Assembly (NCBI RefSeq): GCF_050947875.1 | Contig: NC_134568.1 | Span: forward strand, 258,303,115-258,367,114 | DNA: 64,000 nt | From: Dermacentor variabilis | Taxonomy: Eukaryota > Arthropoda > Arachnida > Ixodida > Ixodidae | Reading direction: 5' to 3' | Shown: one piece after another, positions 1 to 14,400 of the stretch | Layout: every line of letters begins with the position of its first letter | Position numbering within the stretch: position 1 is the first letter of the stretch | Program-made: the position numbers and the translations under genes | The notes under the pieces: generated by a model | Databases searched by the model: none | Told to the model about the DNA's origin: nothing | The model's input: the letters and a program-made list of their open reading frames with translations, nothing else

Positions 1-2395
1 AGTTTAGAAATTGACGTACCACCTTGAAAGTATTACTTTGCAGTTGTGTGAATTGAGTGATGGGTGCTACTCGAAGTAATGAACACTGGCTCAAATAAGC
101 CTGCATGTAGGTAGGGGCCATCATTGTGCTGCTCAGCCTAGAATACATGCTGTGAATTGAGAACTGAGGCGAGGTGGTTGATGCTGCAGGAATTTTGCCT
201 GCTGTAAAAAAAAAAAAAAAAAAAAAACTGCTTCTGTTGAAACAAATGGGTTATGGAAAATCGGCCTGAGGAGTCGTAGTTTTTTGTGATTAGTAAAAAA
301 ATTTGACTGCTTGGCTGGTGGAAGAAAAGCATATAATGATTTCAACTAAGTCTAAGGATTGCCTTTAGGTCAATCGGCATTTGCAAAGCTCCTGAGACCT
401 GAGGGCAGCTCAAGGGCATAATCACTTTGCAAGTCTGTTCTTGTTACTCACTGGTACGCTATGAATGTAAAAAAACTAATTTCTGCTCAAATGACACTCG
501 GATGCCAGAAGCAGGACCTTCCTGTATGCAAACTGACCATCTCCTTATGTTCCATATGATAAAACTACTTTTGTTTGCATGAACACAGAAATGAAGATGC
601 CACATGTTTGCCCCCCATATCTTGGATTTTGTGTATCATTTCGCAGTATTCAAAATATTGTTCATTGTTGCTGTTTATTTGTCTGTGGCAACACAATGGT
701 CTATGTCAAATTAGTGGCCATTTTCTCAAAAGCTGCCTGCAGGAATGTGACTAAAATCACTTCCATACACTTGTGCAGGAATCTGATTTCATATTTGGCA
801 TGAATGTTGTATGTAATCATGTCTGAATTAACATTGAAAAAGATTGAAGCCAGTGTGCAATATAATGTGTACGACGAGTCTCTAGAGGGTAGACTTCTTT
901 TAAGGCATTGTACTTTTTCTTTTTTTTTTGGCCTGTAGCCTTATGGAAAAGTTCGTGCAGCATTCGTTGTCTTGCCATCATTTAGCTCTTTCTCTCCAAT
1001 GGTGAAGCGTATAGCGAAAGCAAAGGTGTATATGGCATATATAATTGCAAATGTGTGTCCCTTGTAGCAGCATTTCAGTTATGACTGGAAAGTTACTGTT
1101 TGTGTTCAAATGGGGCTCATTATTTTCTAAAAGTTTTTTTTTTGTTTCCTGAAGGCAGCACTGCTTCAGTGGTGATTAAACTAACTGCACTGACTAGTCA
1201 ATCATGAAGCATGATACTCTGTACAGACCTTTCTTAATACTTGTACATGTCAGTGGTCCTCAGCACGTTGAAGTGCACACTAAACATGTGAACGTGTGAG
1301 GAGGATTGTAGACTGCATGATAACTTATAGGTTTTTTTTTTTTTTTTTGGTATCATCACATGACAAAAAAAAAAAAGCATTTTAGAAATGACTGCTTGAG
1401 TGCTTTAATTTTTTTTATATCTACAGTGTGCAAGTGCCTATAGTAGAAAAAAGATTTATGTAAATGGTTTGGATTGCAGCACACATTTCAATCTGATAGT
1501 ACTGGTACTTGTAAGGAAACGTGTATCATGAGAGTACAGTGCTCATTTGGCTGTAGTTCAACCTTCTATAAGTATGGAATTGAAAAGTAATAAATATTGA
1601 AGCAGTTTAAACATACTTGCATATTCCATTATGGAGCAAGTGCAACAGTCGGGCATTTGCTTTCAATCAGCTTTCTTTTGATTATTAGTATTATTGCAAA
1701 TTTAGAGGGGGAAAATTCACATTTTAGCAGTGTATGTGTGTGTTTGCACCACTTTTGATGTTTGAGTTGCATATTTAAAAGGGCTTATGTTCAACGTAGT
1801 AGTACTGCGAAAACCCGCAAGGTGGAGAGAAGTAATGAATAAAGGGAAAATCGGACATCCACTTGTTCGTAGCTTATGTTCAGCGCTGTGCAAGCTTAAA
1901 AGAAGTCAAATGTTTGAATAAATAGACTGATATGTTAGAATTAAGAGAATTATGCCAAGGAATTGTTTGTTCCTATATTTTTCTCTCTCCCCACCCCTAT
2001 TGTATGGGGTCATGTTCTTTCAATTAGTCTATTTCTGGTGACATCTGTATCTTCATGTACATATGACATTGATCATATTAACAGACATACCCTTCCACTT
2101 ATTAACAATGGCTAGAAGCCTGCAAGAGTTGTGCATTGAAGTAAAATAGCCTGATGGTTTTTCTTAAATTCATAATTGTAGTAACATGGCTATGCCTAGC
2201 CAGTTATTGTATAACCTTGTGTAAACCCAGAGCTGATATGCCTAGATCCCAGCTCTTGTAGTCATCTACACACACTGTCCTCGCAAGATTGCATATTTCC
2301 CAACTTGTCGTCCACTACTAATTGTCATGCAAACTATTCTCAGCGTGTTTTTTTTTTTTCACTGTTTTTCTGAGCTGAATGTTTTATATCTGCAG
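1..2395. other. Upstream region of NDRG, no gene recognised
   Basis: AT-rich DNA with homopolymer A and T runs (for example 207-227 and 1331-1348) and one member of a 99-bp direct repeat pair (1233-1331). Short open frames here have no recognisable family motifs. An untranslated NDRG first exon may lie here but cannot be placed. Confidence 0.5.
1233..1331 (+). repeat. Direct repeat pair, member 1 (member 2 at 3396-3494)
   Basis: Both members share ACTTGTACATGTCAGTGGTC and GAGGAGGATTGTAGACTGCA and the intervening spacing, with roughly ten mismatches over 99 bp by eye. One lies upstream of NDRG and one in intron 2. Confidence 0.75.
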
Positions 2396-2495
2396 GGGAA
2401 TGCCTACGGACACGATGGACGACATTGAGCTTAAGAACGTTGAGTTGCAGTATCCTCTGATGAGGTCCCTCTCGAGGAGCGATTCCTACACTCAG
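2396..2495 (+). CDS. NDRG: NDRG exon 1 (first coding exon)
   Basis: A tgcag acceptor precedes 2396; the first ATG is at 2400 and the donor gtaagc follows 2495. It encodes MPTDTMDDIELKNVELQYPL and the following 12 residues, ending in phase 0. The start is the only in-frame ATG after the acceptor that keeps the whole N-terminus; an alternative upstream coding exon cannot be excluded. Confidence 0.85.
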
Positions 2496-5400
2496 GTAAG
2501 CACTGTTCTCACTTTTACTGTAAACTTTTGCACACACATGTCGACAGTGGAAAGCTTCAGTGCCTGATCTTTCTCTTGTTATTTGTTTCAGGAGGACCGC
2601 ATTGAAACAGACTTCGGGACCATGGTTGTTGCAGTTCAGGGTGACCGCAACAAGCCAGCTATTTTCACCTACCATGACATTGGGTTGAATCGTGAGCATT
2701 TTTTATGTGCTTTGTATCAGTCTGTCATATGGAAAGCTTCGGAGACCTTGTCAGATTGACTAAAAGGAAATGTGCCAAACAGTTTGGTTTTGTCTATCTT
2801 GACCAAAGTTGATATACCTATGTAATTTATCATACTTACATCAGAAGAGAAGTTGGCTTAAAAATATCTGCTTTAGCCCTTTGATTCGCAACAGTTAATG
2901 TCTTCACAATATCACGCCCATACCCGCCGTAGTTGCTCAGTGGCTATGGTGTTGGGCTGCTGAGCACGAGGTCGCGGGATCGAATCCCGGCCACGGCGGC
3001 CGCATTTCGATGGGGCTGAAATGCGAAAACACCCGTGTGCTTAGATTTAGGTGCACGTTAAAGAACCCCAGGTGGTCGAAATTTCCGGAGTCCTCCACTA
3101 CGGCGTGCCTCATAATCGGAAAGTGGTTTTGGCACGTAAAACCCCATAATTACAATTACAATATCACGCCCAAATTAAGTGATTAGGCCCGAGTGGCACA
3201 TAACTTTTATGGGAACATGTTCAGACAAGCCTATTTATACAATAAAGGGTGTCTTTCGCATTGCATTACTGGGTAAATTTAACCCTCTCTATAGGAATAA
3301 TATGCTTAGCTCTTTAACTAATTTTCTCTATGTATTTCAATGTGTCCAGCCTATTAAGTATTTCTTTTTTTTTGCATTATGCTGTCCAGAACTTCCTTAT
3401 TACTTGTACATGTCAGTGGTCCTCAGCATGTTGAAGTACACGCTATACATGTGAACACGGGAGGAGGATTGTAGACTGCATGATAACTTATAGGGTTTCC
3501 TTTTTTGTCTCTTGTAGTCTTATTTATTTTCTGCCAACGGTCCCTTTGATCATTAATGGGATTCTTTGTTGAGAGTGTTTAGCCTGTCCGCATTATGAGA
3601 GAAGATGGAAGAAACATGTATATTTCAGGAGTTTTTTTACAGTGAATGTGAACTTGAGTTCAGTCCTGATTGTCTAAAAAAAAATTTCAGGATTCTGACC
3701 AATGAAAGGTGCTTTGCAGTGATATTGACTACACATAACTGTGGATTAAGATACATTGCTTCAAGGGCTTGTCCTCAGTGCCCAGCAGACATGGGCATCC
3801 TCACGAGTTCTCTCCTTACTCTCATCTGCCCTCACCCTCACGTGGTAAGGCTAGGGGAAGTGAGGATCTCCTTCAGGAAGACTGGTGAGGTTGAGGTGAG
3901 GGAGGTCGGTGAAGGGTGTGGAGGCGATGTGAGGTTAAATGAGGAAAAGGCGATTCATATTGTTGAAGTAAAGAAAAACTGTGCTGCCAACACAGCATGA
4001 AAGATGCTTATAGTGAAAAGAGCACGAGGAGGAAAGCGGAGGAGGAGGGTATGGCGAAAGCGCGAGAAGAAAAGCATAGTGCCGTGCAAGACGGGCTTTG
4101 TCGCAACAGTGGCTACGAGATGGCACCAGATTAGCTCACATCGTCTGTATGGAAATAAAAGTGCTGCATGACTGGAGGTCTGTCTGCGGCAGCTGCTCTG
4201 AATTGGGCCCACGCATCACCCGCCTCTCGCAATCTCCCGATTAGCAAGGCAGTCGCGCCACACGCCACTCCGTTTGCAACATGCCGCGCGAGATAGATTG
4301 TCTGCGCTGACCAGTATATTGTGAAATGAAAATGCGTACGTAGCTGCGCTAAATTCTCAGTGGGAGGTATTGTACTCGTCGGAGATTTTTTTTTATTTTT
4401 TATTTTTGCTGATCACCACTGGTCAGCACACTCCTTTAGTCAAATTATAAACACCCTGGGATTTGCCTTTTCTTGCTCTAATTAAATGGCCAAAAATTTG
4501 AGCTTGAGGATTTTTGGGCACTGATAGCGTTTGTTGACATATGAACTTAAGGAAATCTCAAGATGAAGAAAAACATATTGCTAATAAATGGCAGACCTAA
4601 GCACAAAGGAAAACATGGATAAATTCTTGGTAGGGGTGGCAATATGATACTGGATAATCACACTAGTGATTAAACAGGTCAATAAATCTGAAAAAACAGA
4701 TCAAGCTTGTGAAAATGCGACTCTACACATCAACTGTGATTTCTGCTTACCCTTCGGGAATGCGTGCCTTCACTTTTACCCGCGTCTTTCGCGGAGTACT
4801 GGTAGCGAAAGTCAGCATTGCTGTGTCCAGACTGCTGGTGCCGTCCTTCTAACCCCCTTCCCTCTTTTTATTTCCTCTGTGTGGCATTAAGTAGGCTTGG
4901 AAGAGAAGAGGGAGGGTTTCACTGTAAAGCGCGAGGCAACCAGGCACTTGCGAGTATAGTGTATGCCGTGTAAGCATTCCCTTTCTTTCTTGTGGCAGAG
5001 TTCAAACACTGCATGCTGTGGGCTGCATTGTTACGAGCAGCGAGCAAGTTCGATGCTGTCAGTTTTTCCAGTTTAATAGGTTTTGTCAGGACAGTTACCA
5101 TTCCCATTCAGCATTCGTTCGAACCCTCCCCTGTTTTGGTTGGACACTCGAGCCTTCGTGCGGAAGCAGTGGCTTGCTGCCTTTCAGCATTACTTGACAT
5201 CATGGCACTGCTCATTCGCTGGTCATGCTGCTAAACTATGCTCGTGGCATTGCCTATGATGAGTGGTACTACTGTTATATCTATGGAGGGACCGGTCATT
5301 CCAAATGCCCACTGTCCAGTGCAGCCTTCGAGAAGAACAAGGTGAGGTGGACTCTCAGCATTGCTCTTGTAAATTGTAGTTCGATTGAATGTCACTGATG

Positions 5401-8400
5401 TAGCTTCCGTGTGCACTACTTGGTGCATACGGACGGTAAATGCAAATAGCAGGGAGCATAACTCCAAGCAGCTAGCCTCGGCGAGCCAGCCTCCTATGAT
5501 GCCACTCCACGACATTCTTTCCAGAGCCAATATGTGCAATGATTCTTCAGGAGTAGGCCCTGAACGGTTATTTGGCTTTTTGGTACACTGTATGGTATGC
5601 AGTAAATTTTAGTGGTGCCCTTGTCGTATGCTCTCCGTTCCGCGTGCTCACCAGATGAAAATTATTTCTATTGCATTGCATGGTGAGGGCCTATTTCCCA
5701 TGTGCCATTGTTATATTTTTATGACTATGCTTCAGGATAATCAATTCATGCTCCCTCTCGGATCTTTTCCATCCTGCATGTTTAATGCTCATGTTCTGCA
5801 CAGTTTACAGGAAATATGGTTGTCAGCAGTGTCACTGCTGGCATTGCGCATCTGCACTTATGGTATGTAATATTGTCATAGATGAAACTATGGTTGTTTC
5901 GTGGACCAAACGGGACATTAGAAATTCTCACCGCCTGGCGTTGCATCCTATACATCAAAAAGCAGTACACCGAGCTGGACCTCCTGTGGTTCTATAGTAA
6001 ATTCTGGATAAGTTGCATTACATATATTCAAGCTTTTCTGTGCCCAATTCCAACAGGTAAAACATTTGTTTGAGGCATACCATTAATTAGTACATTGCTT
6101 GAAAGAAAGGACTGCGATCTATTCCAGACTGCCGAAAATGCACATTCACCACAGAAACAAAAGCGTAAGAATATAAGAAAACATAAAAACATAAGAATTG
6201 GCATGTTCTTCAAAGATCCCTTTTGCACATTTTCTTGTTCGGCGAAATAAATCCAGCAGTGGCAAGGTTGACCGTTGTACTTATTTGGTTCTTACAAGAC
6301 TTTGTGATGAACAAGAAATAAGGAAATTTCTTGTATATTAACGACTCTCGTGCATTCTAAATTATTAGCGTTTGTAATTCCCCTGCATTCCCTATATATT
6401 AGCCTGGTATGAAGGCATTTTTGTCATTGATATGTTCCATTCAAGAGAAAGTCTGAGTACATGAGATTCTGTGTGCCAAGAAGACCTTTCTGGGTCTGAT
6501 TGAGCGAGCCTAAGTGAACCCGGCTGAGTTGAACATTGCAGAGTTGAGTCCGAGTCATCTCGACTGAGTATAATTCTGGTGAGTCTGAGCCTGAGTGAAC
6601 CCAGCTGAGCAGAATTTAGGTGAGTCTGAGTCCAAGTGAGCTCTAAGAAAGAAAAAAAATATACACGAGCGAGTCTGAGTGAGCTTAGTTTATTTTGCCG
6701 ACCTGTGGTCAAACATCTAAAGGCAAAGCAGTGTGGCATGCCTTGACTATAGGAATAGCACTAGACAATTAGTGTTGTAAACTAAGCTCGCGGGTTGAGC
6801 AAATGGTTTATTTGAAATTGTAGAAAACGGAAGGTAAGAGAAGAATGGCAGCTTTTTCAGCATGAGGGTGAGGGAGGGCAGGTAGAGCTTCTTGTACTGA
6901 GGGTGTGGGAAAGGGGATAATCTTTTATAGGTGGAGACAATGGGGAGGGAAGGTGGTCAAAATTTTTAACATAAGGGTGAGATTAGGACAGTACCTGCGT
7001 CGTGAGGGTGAGGGAGGAAAAAAAAATGAAGGCATTTGCCGACTTATGGTACCAAGCAGTCCGAAAAGAAATGGACAAGTGGGAGACGCCATGTGCGTGC
7101 CGAGGGTAGCTCCACTGCTTCTATGCAGCTAATGATTGTGGCTAAACTAAGTGCTTTGGTCAAGAAATCTTCCTTTGTCTTTTTCAAGAGTGTATGAAGA
7201 ACATTTATGAGCAAGAAAATTCTGGATATTTTGCCAGTTTTTAAATTTTGCTTTCAGGCCTGAAATTGAAAACCTTGAAAGTTTTCCATATTAGCATGCA
7301 AAGCATGTTTATAAATATGAATAAGGAGAGCATCCAAGGCATGCAAGCATTTTTCAACATCGCAATACTTGGGTGTAAAAGGCAGAACATATTCTAATAT
7401 GTTCAGAAATGGCAAAGTGATGCCTTAACCAATATTTGGCCGTGAAGGAAATGAGGGTCATGTGAAAAAGTTGAAGATTCTATTCACTGACCCCTTCACT
7501 GAAAAAATAATCATGAGGACTTATTTCTTTGTAAGGAACCATAATCTCTTTTTGTAGTCTGGAGTGAAGAGATCAGAATTGAATCTTTTTTTTTATTATG
7601 ACTTTGTGGCACAGTGCCTCTCATCTTATATGCTCTCCTGTTTTTAAGTAGTATACAAATGTTCCTGAGTCATTGACTTTCATTGCACTTATTCTTTTGA
7701 AGTATCAGATGCATGTGCAAGTGTTGTTTGTTGTGGTTGATGACTGATATGCACTTTTGTTCCTTAACAGATGTCTCAAACTTCCAAGCCTTCTTCAACT
7801 ACACTGATGTTCGAGACATGATGCAAAGCTTCTGCGTCTACCATGTCAATGCTCCTGGCCAGGAAGAAGGGGCAGCACCTCTTCCTGAAGGGTATGATAC
7901 TTTGTTGATATTTGTTGCATTTTTAATAATCCTTCCCTTTATTTTTTCCTTTGTTTTGTGTCCCCTGTAGGCTGATGCGCCATCTTCCTTTAATGTTGCT
8001 GTATCATGAAGAACTTGCATGCAAACTTCTTTCTGTCTTCAAACTTTGCCATGAGTCAAGAAATGCAAGTTTGTTTTAAATGTGCTAAATTGACAAGTTC
8101 AAGCTCTACAATACAAACAAGCAAACGGCTGGCGAAATGAAGCGTGTGCGATGGAAACAAACAAAAAAACAGCAGATGTCATGTAGCCCTCTAGTGAAAA
8201 TTTTAACTAATTAAAAAGCACTAATGACCGCAAGGCACTGCTATAAGTGTATATCTTCTAAACAAAACTTAATAAAACAATGCATATATGAAGCAATATT
8301 TTGCATTAAATTGTGTGCTTCTGGGTTTTGATGTTCTTGCTTTCGGTTTCGAATGCATACAGAAGGGTTGGTAGAATAACTAACTTTTGAATGGGCTGAG

Positions 8401-11400
8401 GTGGAAATTTAATTCTTTTTGACAAATATTAATCTTGAATAGACAACTTTTTGAAATTTGAAAAGCAAAATGTTTTTTTTTTCTCTCCGAGAAATGCATT
8501 GCAGAGGTGGCGGACATACCTTAAGGCTTAAAGCAAATGGAGGGGTGCGAGAATAAAATTCTGAAGAGAGAACTGACCAATGTGAAGTGTATCTTGTATG
8601 AACAAGATTGAATTTAATTGTTAATCTACAGCCTAACTGGCTTACACTACCTCCAACCACTACTACTTAATTCTTTCGTTTTACCCATTCTGTTTCTTGT
8701 TTTACATGTGATGGCTCACTGTGCTCTTTCTAGAATTCCTGTATTTGAAGTGAACATAAACCGAGCAAAACGCTGTCGTGAATATAATGCAATTCACATT
8801 TATTTTCAGATATGCCTACCCTTCAATGGAGACACTTGCTGACATGTTGCTGCTGGTGATGAAGTTCTACAAGTATGTTTCTTCTCAGTAACAAACTTCT
8901 TCTAATTTTCTTTATTTTTATTTTTGCTTTATTTATTAAAATTGGTTATTTGATGTCAACTTACAGGATCAAACACTTCATCGGATTTGGTGTAGGCGCT
9001 GGTGCTTACATCATGGCCAAGTTTGCTGTAAGTTTCCATTTCTTCTCAACTTGTTTTCCCTCGCTTTGTTTTGGGAGTTCATCCTTTTGCAGTGAGGGAT
9101 CTTTCAATTTTAACGTTCCTCACCCCATGTAGCATTTTACATTCTAATTAAGCCAGATGGGACCGATTAAGAAGGGTCATGTTAGCTTGCCCGCTTTCCC
9201 ATTCCATGAAGGTGTGTTGACCCTTAGTGTACCAGACAAGTTGGGTAGTGTAGTGGATATTGCTTTTTCGTTAGCTGAATCTTTGCATCCTTTCCTTGCC
9301 TGCATGCATTCATTGATGCACCTGAAGTAGCCAAAGGTCACTGTAAAAGCCTCGGCTAAAGTTTGTGCTAAGAGCACCACAGTTGCATTGATATGTGCAT
9401 GCTGTCAACATTAGTCTCTTTTCTTGATGCAAACCGTGCGACAGAATGGGGCACAAAGTAAGAAAGGGAGCAGACTATGTTCGTCTGTCCCCTTTCTTAC
9501 CTTTTGTCCAGTTTTCTCTGTGTGTTTGGATCAATAGATCTGTGCCAACTTGCTAATCTATCAACCCTATTAAAGTCACGTTTATGATTGTAAATCTTTT
9601 TGTACAGTGAAACCTCGTTAAACTGTAGTTGGGCGGAGCGGAGTTGTTCTGCCGGGCCGATGTACCGCCCTGATTTCGCAACGAAAAGTGGAAATGCTAT
9701 GTGTTAACCGATATGTACGTAATAAGCTGGTTCTGTTTATGCGGATACAAAACACATCATGTTCAATGGCCGCTGAGTCGGGGGATTTGACTTCACTACT
9801 TCCAAAAGGAAACTACTGTTTAAGCGGGTGCGATTTAACGAGGTTTTACTGTATTTATGTCTGGTATTTCACTGTTGCTCATCTTGTTTTTGCTGTAGTG
9901 CGTCCACATTTTATTGTCCTATAGCTTTTCATTATACAGTTGAGTCTCGATATAACGAAGGTCCTACTTGTAGTGAAAAACTTGATTAAATCGCAAATTT
10001 TTTTGAAGTGGAGGTTTTTTCGCCTGCAATTAATTCACAGAAAGAATATCTGGACAAAATTTCACAAGAAACTTGGCAATAATGATGGGACCAAGATCAC
10101 TGGCCTTCTTGGTAGAGATAGCATTGAGGGAAAAATTTCGGCATGACTGTGCCTAGTGTTAGCAACTGCTCTTGAATGGCGCCATGCATATATGTGTATC
10201 ATCATCACTAAAGTTCATCAATGCTAGGCTGCCGTTTTTTTTTTTTTTACGACACTGGAGTGATTCACAGGGCCAAAACCAGTATGTCATAATTTGTGAT
10301 ATATACATGTGAAAACTGTAAGCACAGTGAGACAACACGGAGACAATGTTAATTTCTTTGGTTACTATGAAGGTGCTCGCAAGTTTACTTCTGGTGGGTG
10401 ACTTCCTGTTTCAACTGATTGCCGATACATTTGAGAGTGCACAGCAGAGCCCGAATGGAGCCTGCCCAGTGCGGTTCCTGTACCATTGTGGCAGATGTCA
10501 CAGCAGTGCATTTCATTCTCATTCACCACTCTCATTGAAGAGGATGTTTGCAATTAATGAATTTGGTGTCAAGCAATGTTTTCATCTTCCTTGCTTGTCA
10601 GTTTAACCCTTTGAGGGTAATTTTTTAAACCAAGTGAGACCGCATAGTCTATATTTTTTATTGCAGATTTAATATCTTCCGTGACCTTCAAAAAATATTT
10701 ACCACAATTATTGTATTTACCATGAAGTTAAAAAAAAAGCTATTTTACGTAGATAAATATGCGTTGTTTATTCATGAGTACAGGTGGGCTTGCATAAATG
10801 CACATAAGAATAACAAAAATACACTGGTGGTATAGTTAGTCTGATTGCGCATTTGGCATCAAAGGAATCCCTGCTCGACTCACTTGGAGAAGAGCAACCG
10901 GTGCACACGTCCATAGCATAATTGAACCGTGTATGTGAGCGCATGCAAGAAAACTCAATGGCTGTGCACGGTCACAAAGAAACGAAACAAGTCGTGAAAT
11001 TGCAGCACTCCTTTGCCCCATTGCCAATGAGGGGTAATCAGTTCTCACGAGTCTCAAGAAAATAAATGCAGGCATGGCAGCATCGTTTGTATATGACTGC
11101 ATCATTTGTTGGACCATTTCTCGCTAGCAAACAAGATGTAATCACTCCCTTCTGTTTGTCATTGACCCTCGAAGGGTTATAAAGTACATGCACGGAATAT
11201 ATGTCAACACTGTTAAATAAACTGTGAAATAAAATTACTTGGCTATATTGAAAAAAAAAATAATGCATGGTTTTCAATGGAATTAACATAGGCAAACGAA
11301 ACAAAGTTGTTACATTACAGCTTTAATTAGATTAAGGTTTGTTATATATCAAAGCTTGATGCTGTTGCTGACTATTTCATGTTTTCTAGAACAGGTTTCC

Positions 11401-14400
11401 AAATGTAATGGCTGCAAATCCTTTTGTAATCTATATTATTTTGTTAGCTTTGAGCGTGCTGCATTATATAGATGCCAGTGTGCTGTTTGTGCCAAGCTAA
11501 ATATGTTCTCGTGATATACATGCCTTCTGTAGCTGGATCGCCCGGAACTTGTGGATGCCTTATTCCTGATCAACTGTACTGCCACCAAGTCAAGCTGGAC
11601 AGAATGGGGCTACCAAAAGCTGAATGCCATGCACCTTCGAAGCTCTGGCATGACTGCTTCTACATTGGACTACCTGATGTGGCACCACTTTGGCAAGGTC
11701 AGTAGCGATTAAACCAGCTCTAAATAATTCTGTCTTATTCGATAATTTTTTTTCCTGGAATTTACTTTTCAAAAAGAAAAAAAAAATGGTGTGTCATTGC
11801 ACACTGCTGGTCTCCTTGGGCAGAGGTTATTACAAAGTGTACGTAGTTATCCCCAAGTTTTTCCTGAATGTTGCAGTTGCAAAACGTCCTTTCAGTGGAT
11901 TCTTGTTGTGCAACATTATAGTGTACATTTCACCTGTAGGCCCCCCTGTGACCCCACGGTAACTTGCTAATACTCTGTAATAATTAAGGCCCCCTCATTT
12001 GTGTGAAATTAAGTTTTAATACCTTCAATTATATTTTTTTATTATTGGTAGTACAAGAGAGAGAGAATGCTAACAAGTTGCAGAAGTACATAGGAGTACC
12101 ATGAGCCTCTGGAGTTGAGCATCCTTTCATCCAAAAGGTTCCGTGTTATGTACATTCTCATTGCTCAGAGCAGCCTGGGAACTATCGTTGTGTGGCAGTG
12201 ATTCATTTCAAATCTGTCAGGCTTTCGGATAAAGCTTTTTACTTGTAAGTTATGTTCTCTGTTTTATCTATTTGCTGGCAGAATACACTGGAATTTGATA
12301 CCTCATGAAATTAAGTCATTGAGGAACGCCTACATATTTGATTCGTATATAATACATTTGTTAACTACTTTACATGGCTCTTAATTCTATTAGTGGCGGC
12401 AACAAATAAAAGAAATAAATGTTCACAAATTCATTTTTTTTAAATTGCACATCAGGACAGTGAATTCTGTGCATATTCAAAATATCTGTAACATGTAGCT
12501 AGTAAACTTGCTACTAATGTCTGAAAATACTAAATAACAAGAACCATCTGTGCTGACTAGACATTTCGGAGCTGATGCCGGTTCACTTCTGTTGCAACCC
12601 CTAGATGTCGTAGAGTTTCGTACAAAAGTTGCTAGGAACTCTGGCACTATGTCTATGAGAGCTGCAAGTATAAGCAGTTCAACCAGTATGGGAATGATTA
12701 GTGCATGGACTTGCCTAAACTTCATCCTTCTGGCTTCAAACGGCTTTGTGACTATGCATATTCATGTTGAACGAAATATTGCATTATATATCCAACAACT
12801 CTCAATAACCCTGCATGTGTGTGGATTGTAATTGCCTTTTTGCTTACAAATGTAGGGTTACTTCGATGTTTAGGTTGATGCAGGTAGATAAACTGCAGTA
12901 AACAAACCCACAAGAATGCTTGAAGCCACAAGCACAAAGATCGGACAAATCCATTGCACCAACCATCATTCCCGTGCTAGCTGAACGACCACAGTGCCAG
13001 AGTTCTCTAGTAACTTTAGCAGGAACCGTTCGCCATAGCACTGAACGCGCTGCCATCACTGTCAATGCTTTCAACAGAAGCAAATCTTCAGAGCTTGATG
13101 ACTCAGTCAATTTAAATCCTTACTCGCTAGACGAGTGCAGCAACACGTGACTGGAAGCTGCCCTTTTCCCCATTTTCGGAATGAATGGACTTGCTAGGCC
13201 CTCCACCAATGAAAGAGGGAATTTGCCAGAACGTTAAAGCGAAGTATATGAGCCTGGTTCATTACTGGAACTTGGAAACTGCACCCAAACACATGGACAA
13301 GCAGGACTTGTCCTTGGCACCGCTTGAAAAAAAGAATGAACTGGTGCATGGCACTTAAAAGGTTTAATAGTTATTGCCTTTCTGTATTAGCTTTGCAATA
13401 GTTTCTTAGTTTCGTTCAATAGTTTGTTTTGGTCTTGCAATAGATTTGTAGTAGTTTTAATTCACTTGTTTTATAATAGTACGTAATATGTGTTTGTTAT
13501 GTGTGCATAATTGCTTTTCCTTTAATATGTTCTGTCGCATTTTTCTATTTCAATGTTTTATTTCTTTTATTGTTTCTTTACACTTCAGTATAATACCTAT
13601 GCTTAGAATAACTTATACATGTGAACTTCAACCATCGTCTGCTATACATTTGATCAAGTTAACGTATGTTGCGTAAAGAGGTCATTGTGACAGTTGTTTA
13701 ACTTTGGGACATCTTATTTCAGTAGTAATTTGTGTACATTATGGCTCTACATGTACTGTTCAATAAACTTCAATAAGCATCATTTGGTGTTTCCTCTGAG
13801 ATGGTGGGAACTGAAAATTTTTGTTTTGGGCTTGGTAAATGTAATTAGTTTATGGTTTTGCAGCTGAATGAAGAACGGAACCATGACTTGGTGCAAGTAT
13901 TTCGCCAGTACTTCAACAAGACGATCAATGCCCAAAACCTTGGATTTTTCATCGATGCATTCATAAAGTGAGTGAAAGTAGAGTATACAGAGATGCCTCT
14001 CTGAACTGAGTCGGACTAATATAAGAGTTTACCTATTTACCTTTGCCTGATGCCAGTTGAGTTACACTACTGGCATTGTACTTGACAAAACATGGCCTAA
14101 GCAGACTAGGACAAAGAAAGGGAAGTACACATATGAGTGCACACAGCTATGAGTTTAATTGTGAAAATTTTCTGGTAAACATAAAAAGTAAGCACTCTTA
14201 TGTGTACCTTCCTTATTTTGTCTTTGTCTACCGTATTTACACGATTGTAAGTCGACTCGAATGTAAGTCGACCCCCCCATATCGCGTGACAGGAAAAAAA
14301 AAAAGCATACCCGAGGGCGCATTCGATAACGAAAATTTATTAGTAGCTGACATGGTCACTGGACTAGTGTCTTCACTAGTGCTGCCATCGTCATGGTTGC

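Larger units (their letters stand above)
2692..7770 (+). other. NDRG intron 2
   Basis: About 5.1 kb without coding exons. It holds a SINE (2921-3157), the second member of a 99-bp repeat pair (3396-3494), purine-rich degenerate repeats with GTGAGGG motifs (about 3780-3950 and 6860-7020) and a degenerate GAGTC-type repeat (about 6480-6690). The 131-codon open frame at 3605-4000 crosses the G-rich repeat and has no family signature. Confidence 0.6.

Noticed and set aside
2926..3000. tRNA gene-like sequence
   Set aside because: It has A and B boxes but is the head of a SINE with target duplication, not a tRNA that would fold into a proper cloverleaf; the same applies to 48387-48465 and 55811-55890.
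3605..4000. 131-codon open frame
   Set aside because: It crosses a G-rich repeat inside NDRG intron 2, has no recognisable domain and no splice or promoter context.
12477..13110. Possible transposase fragments on the minus strand
   Set aside because: I saw no catalytic motif, no inverted ends and no target duplication; left as unresolved intron sequence.
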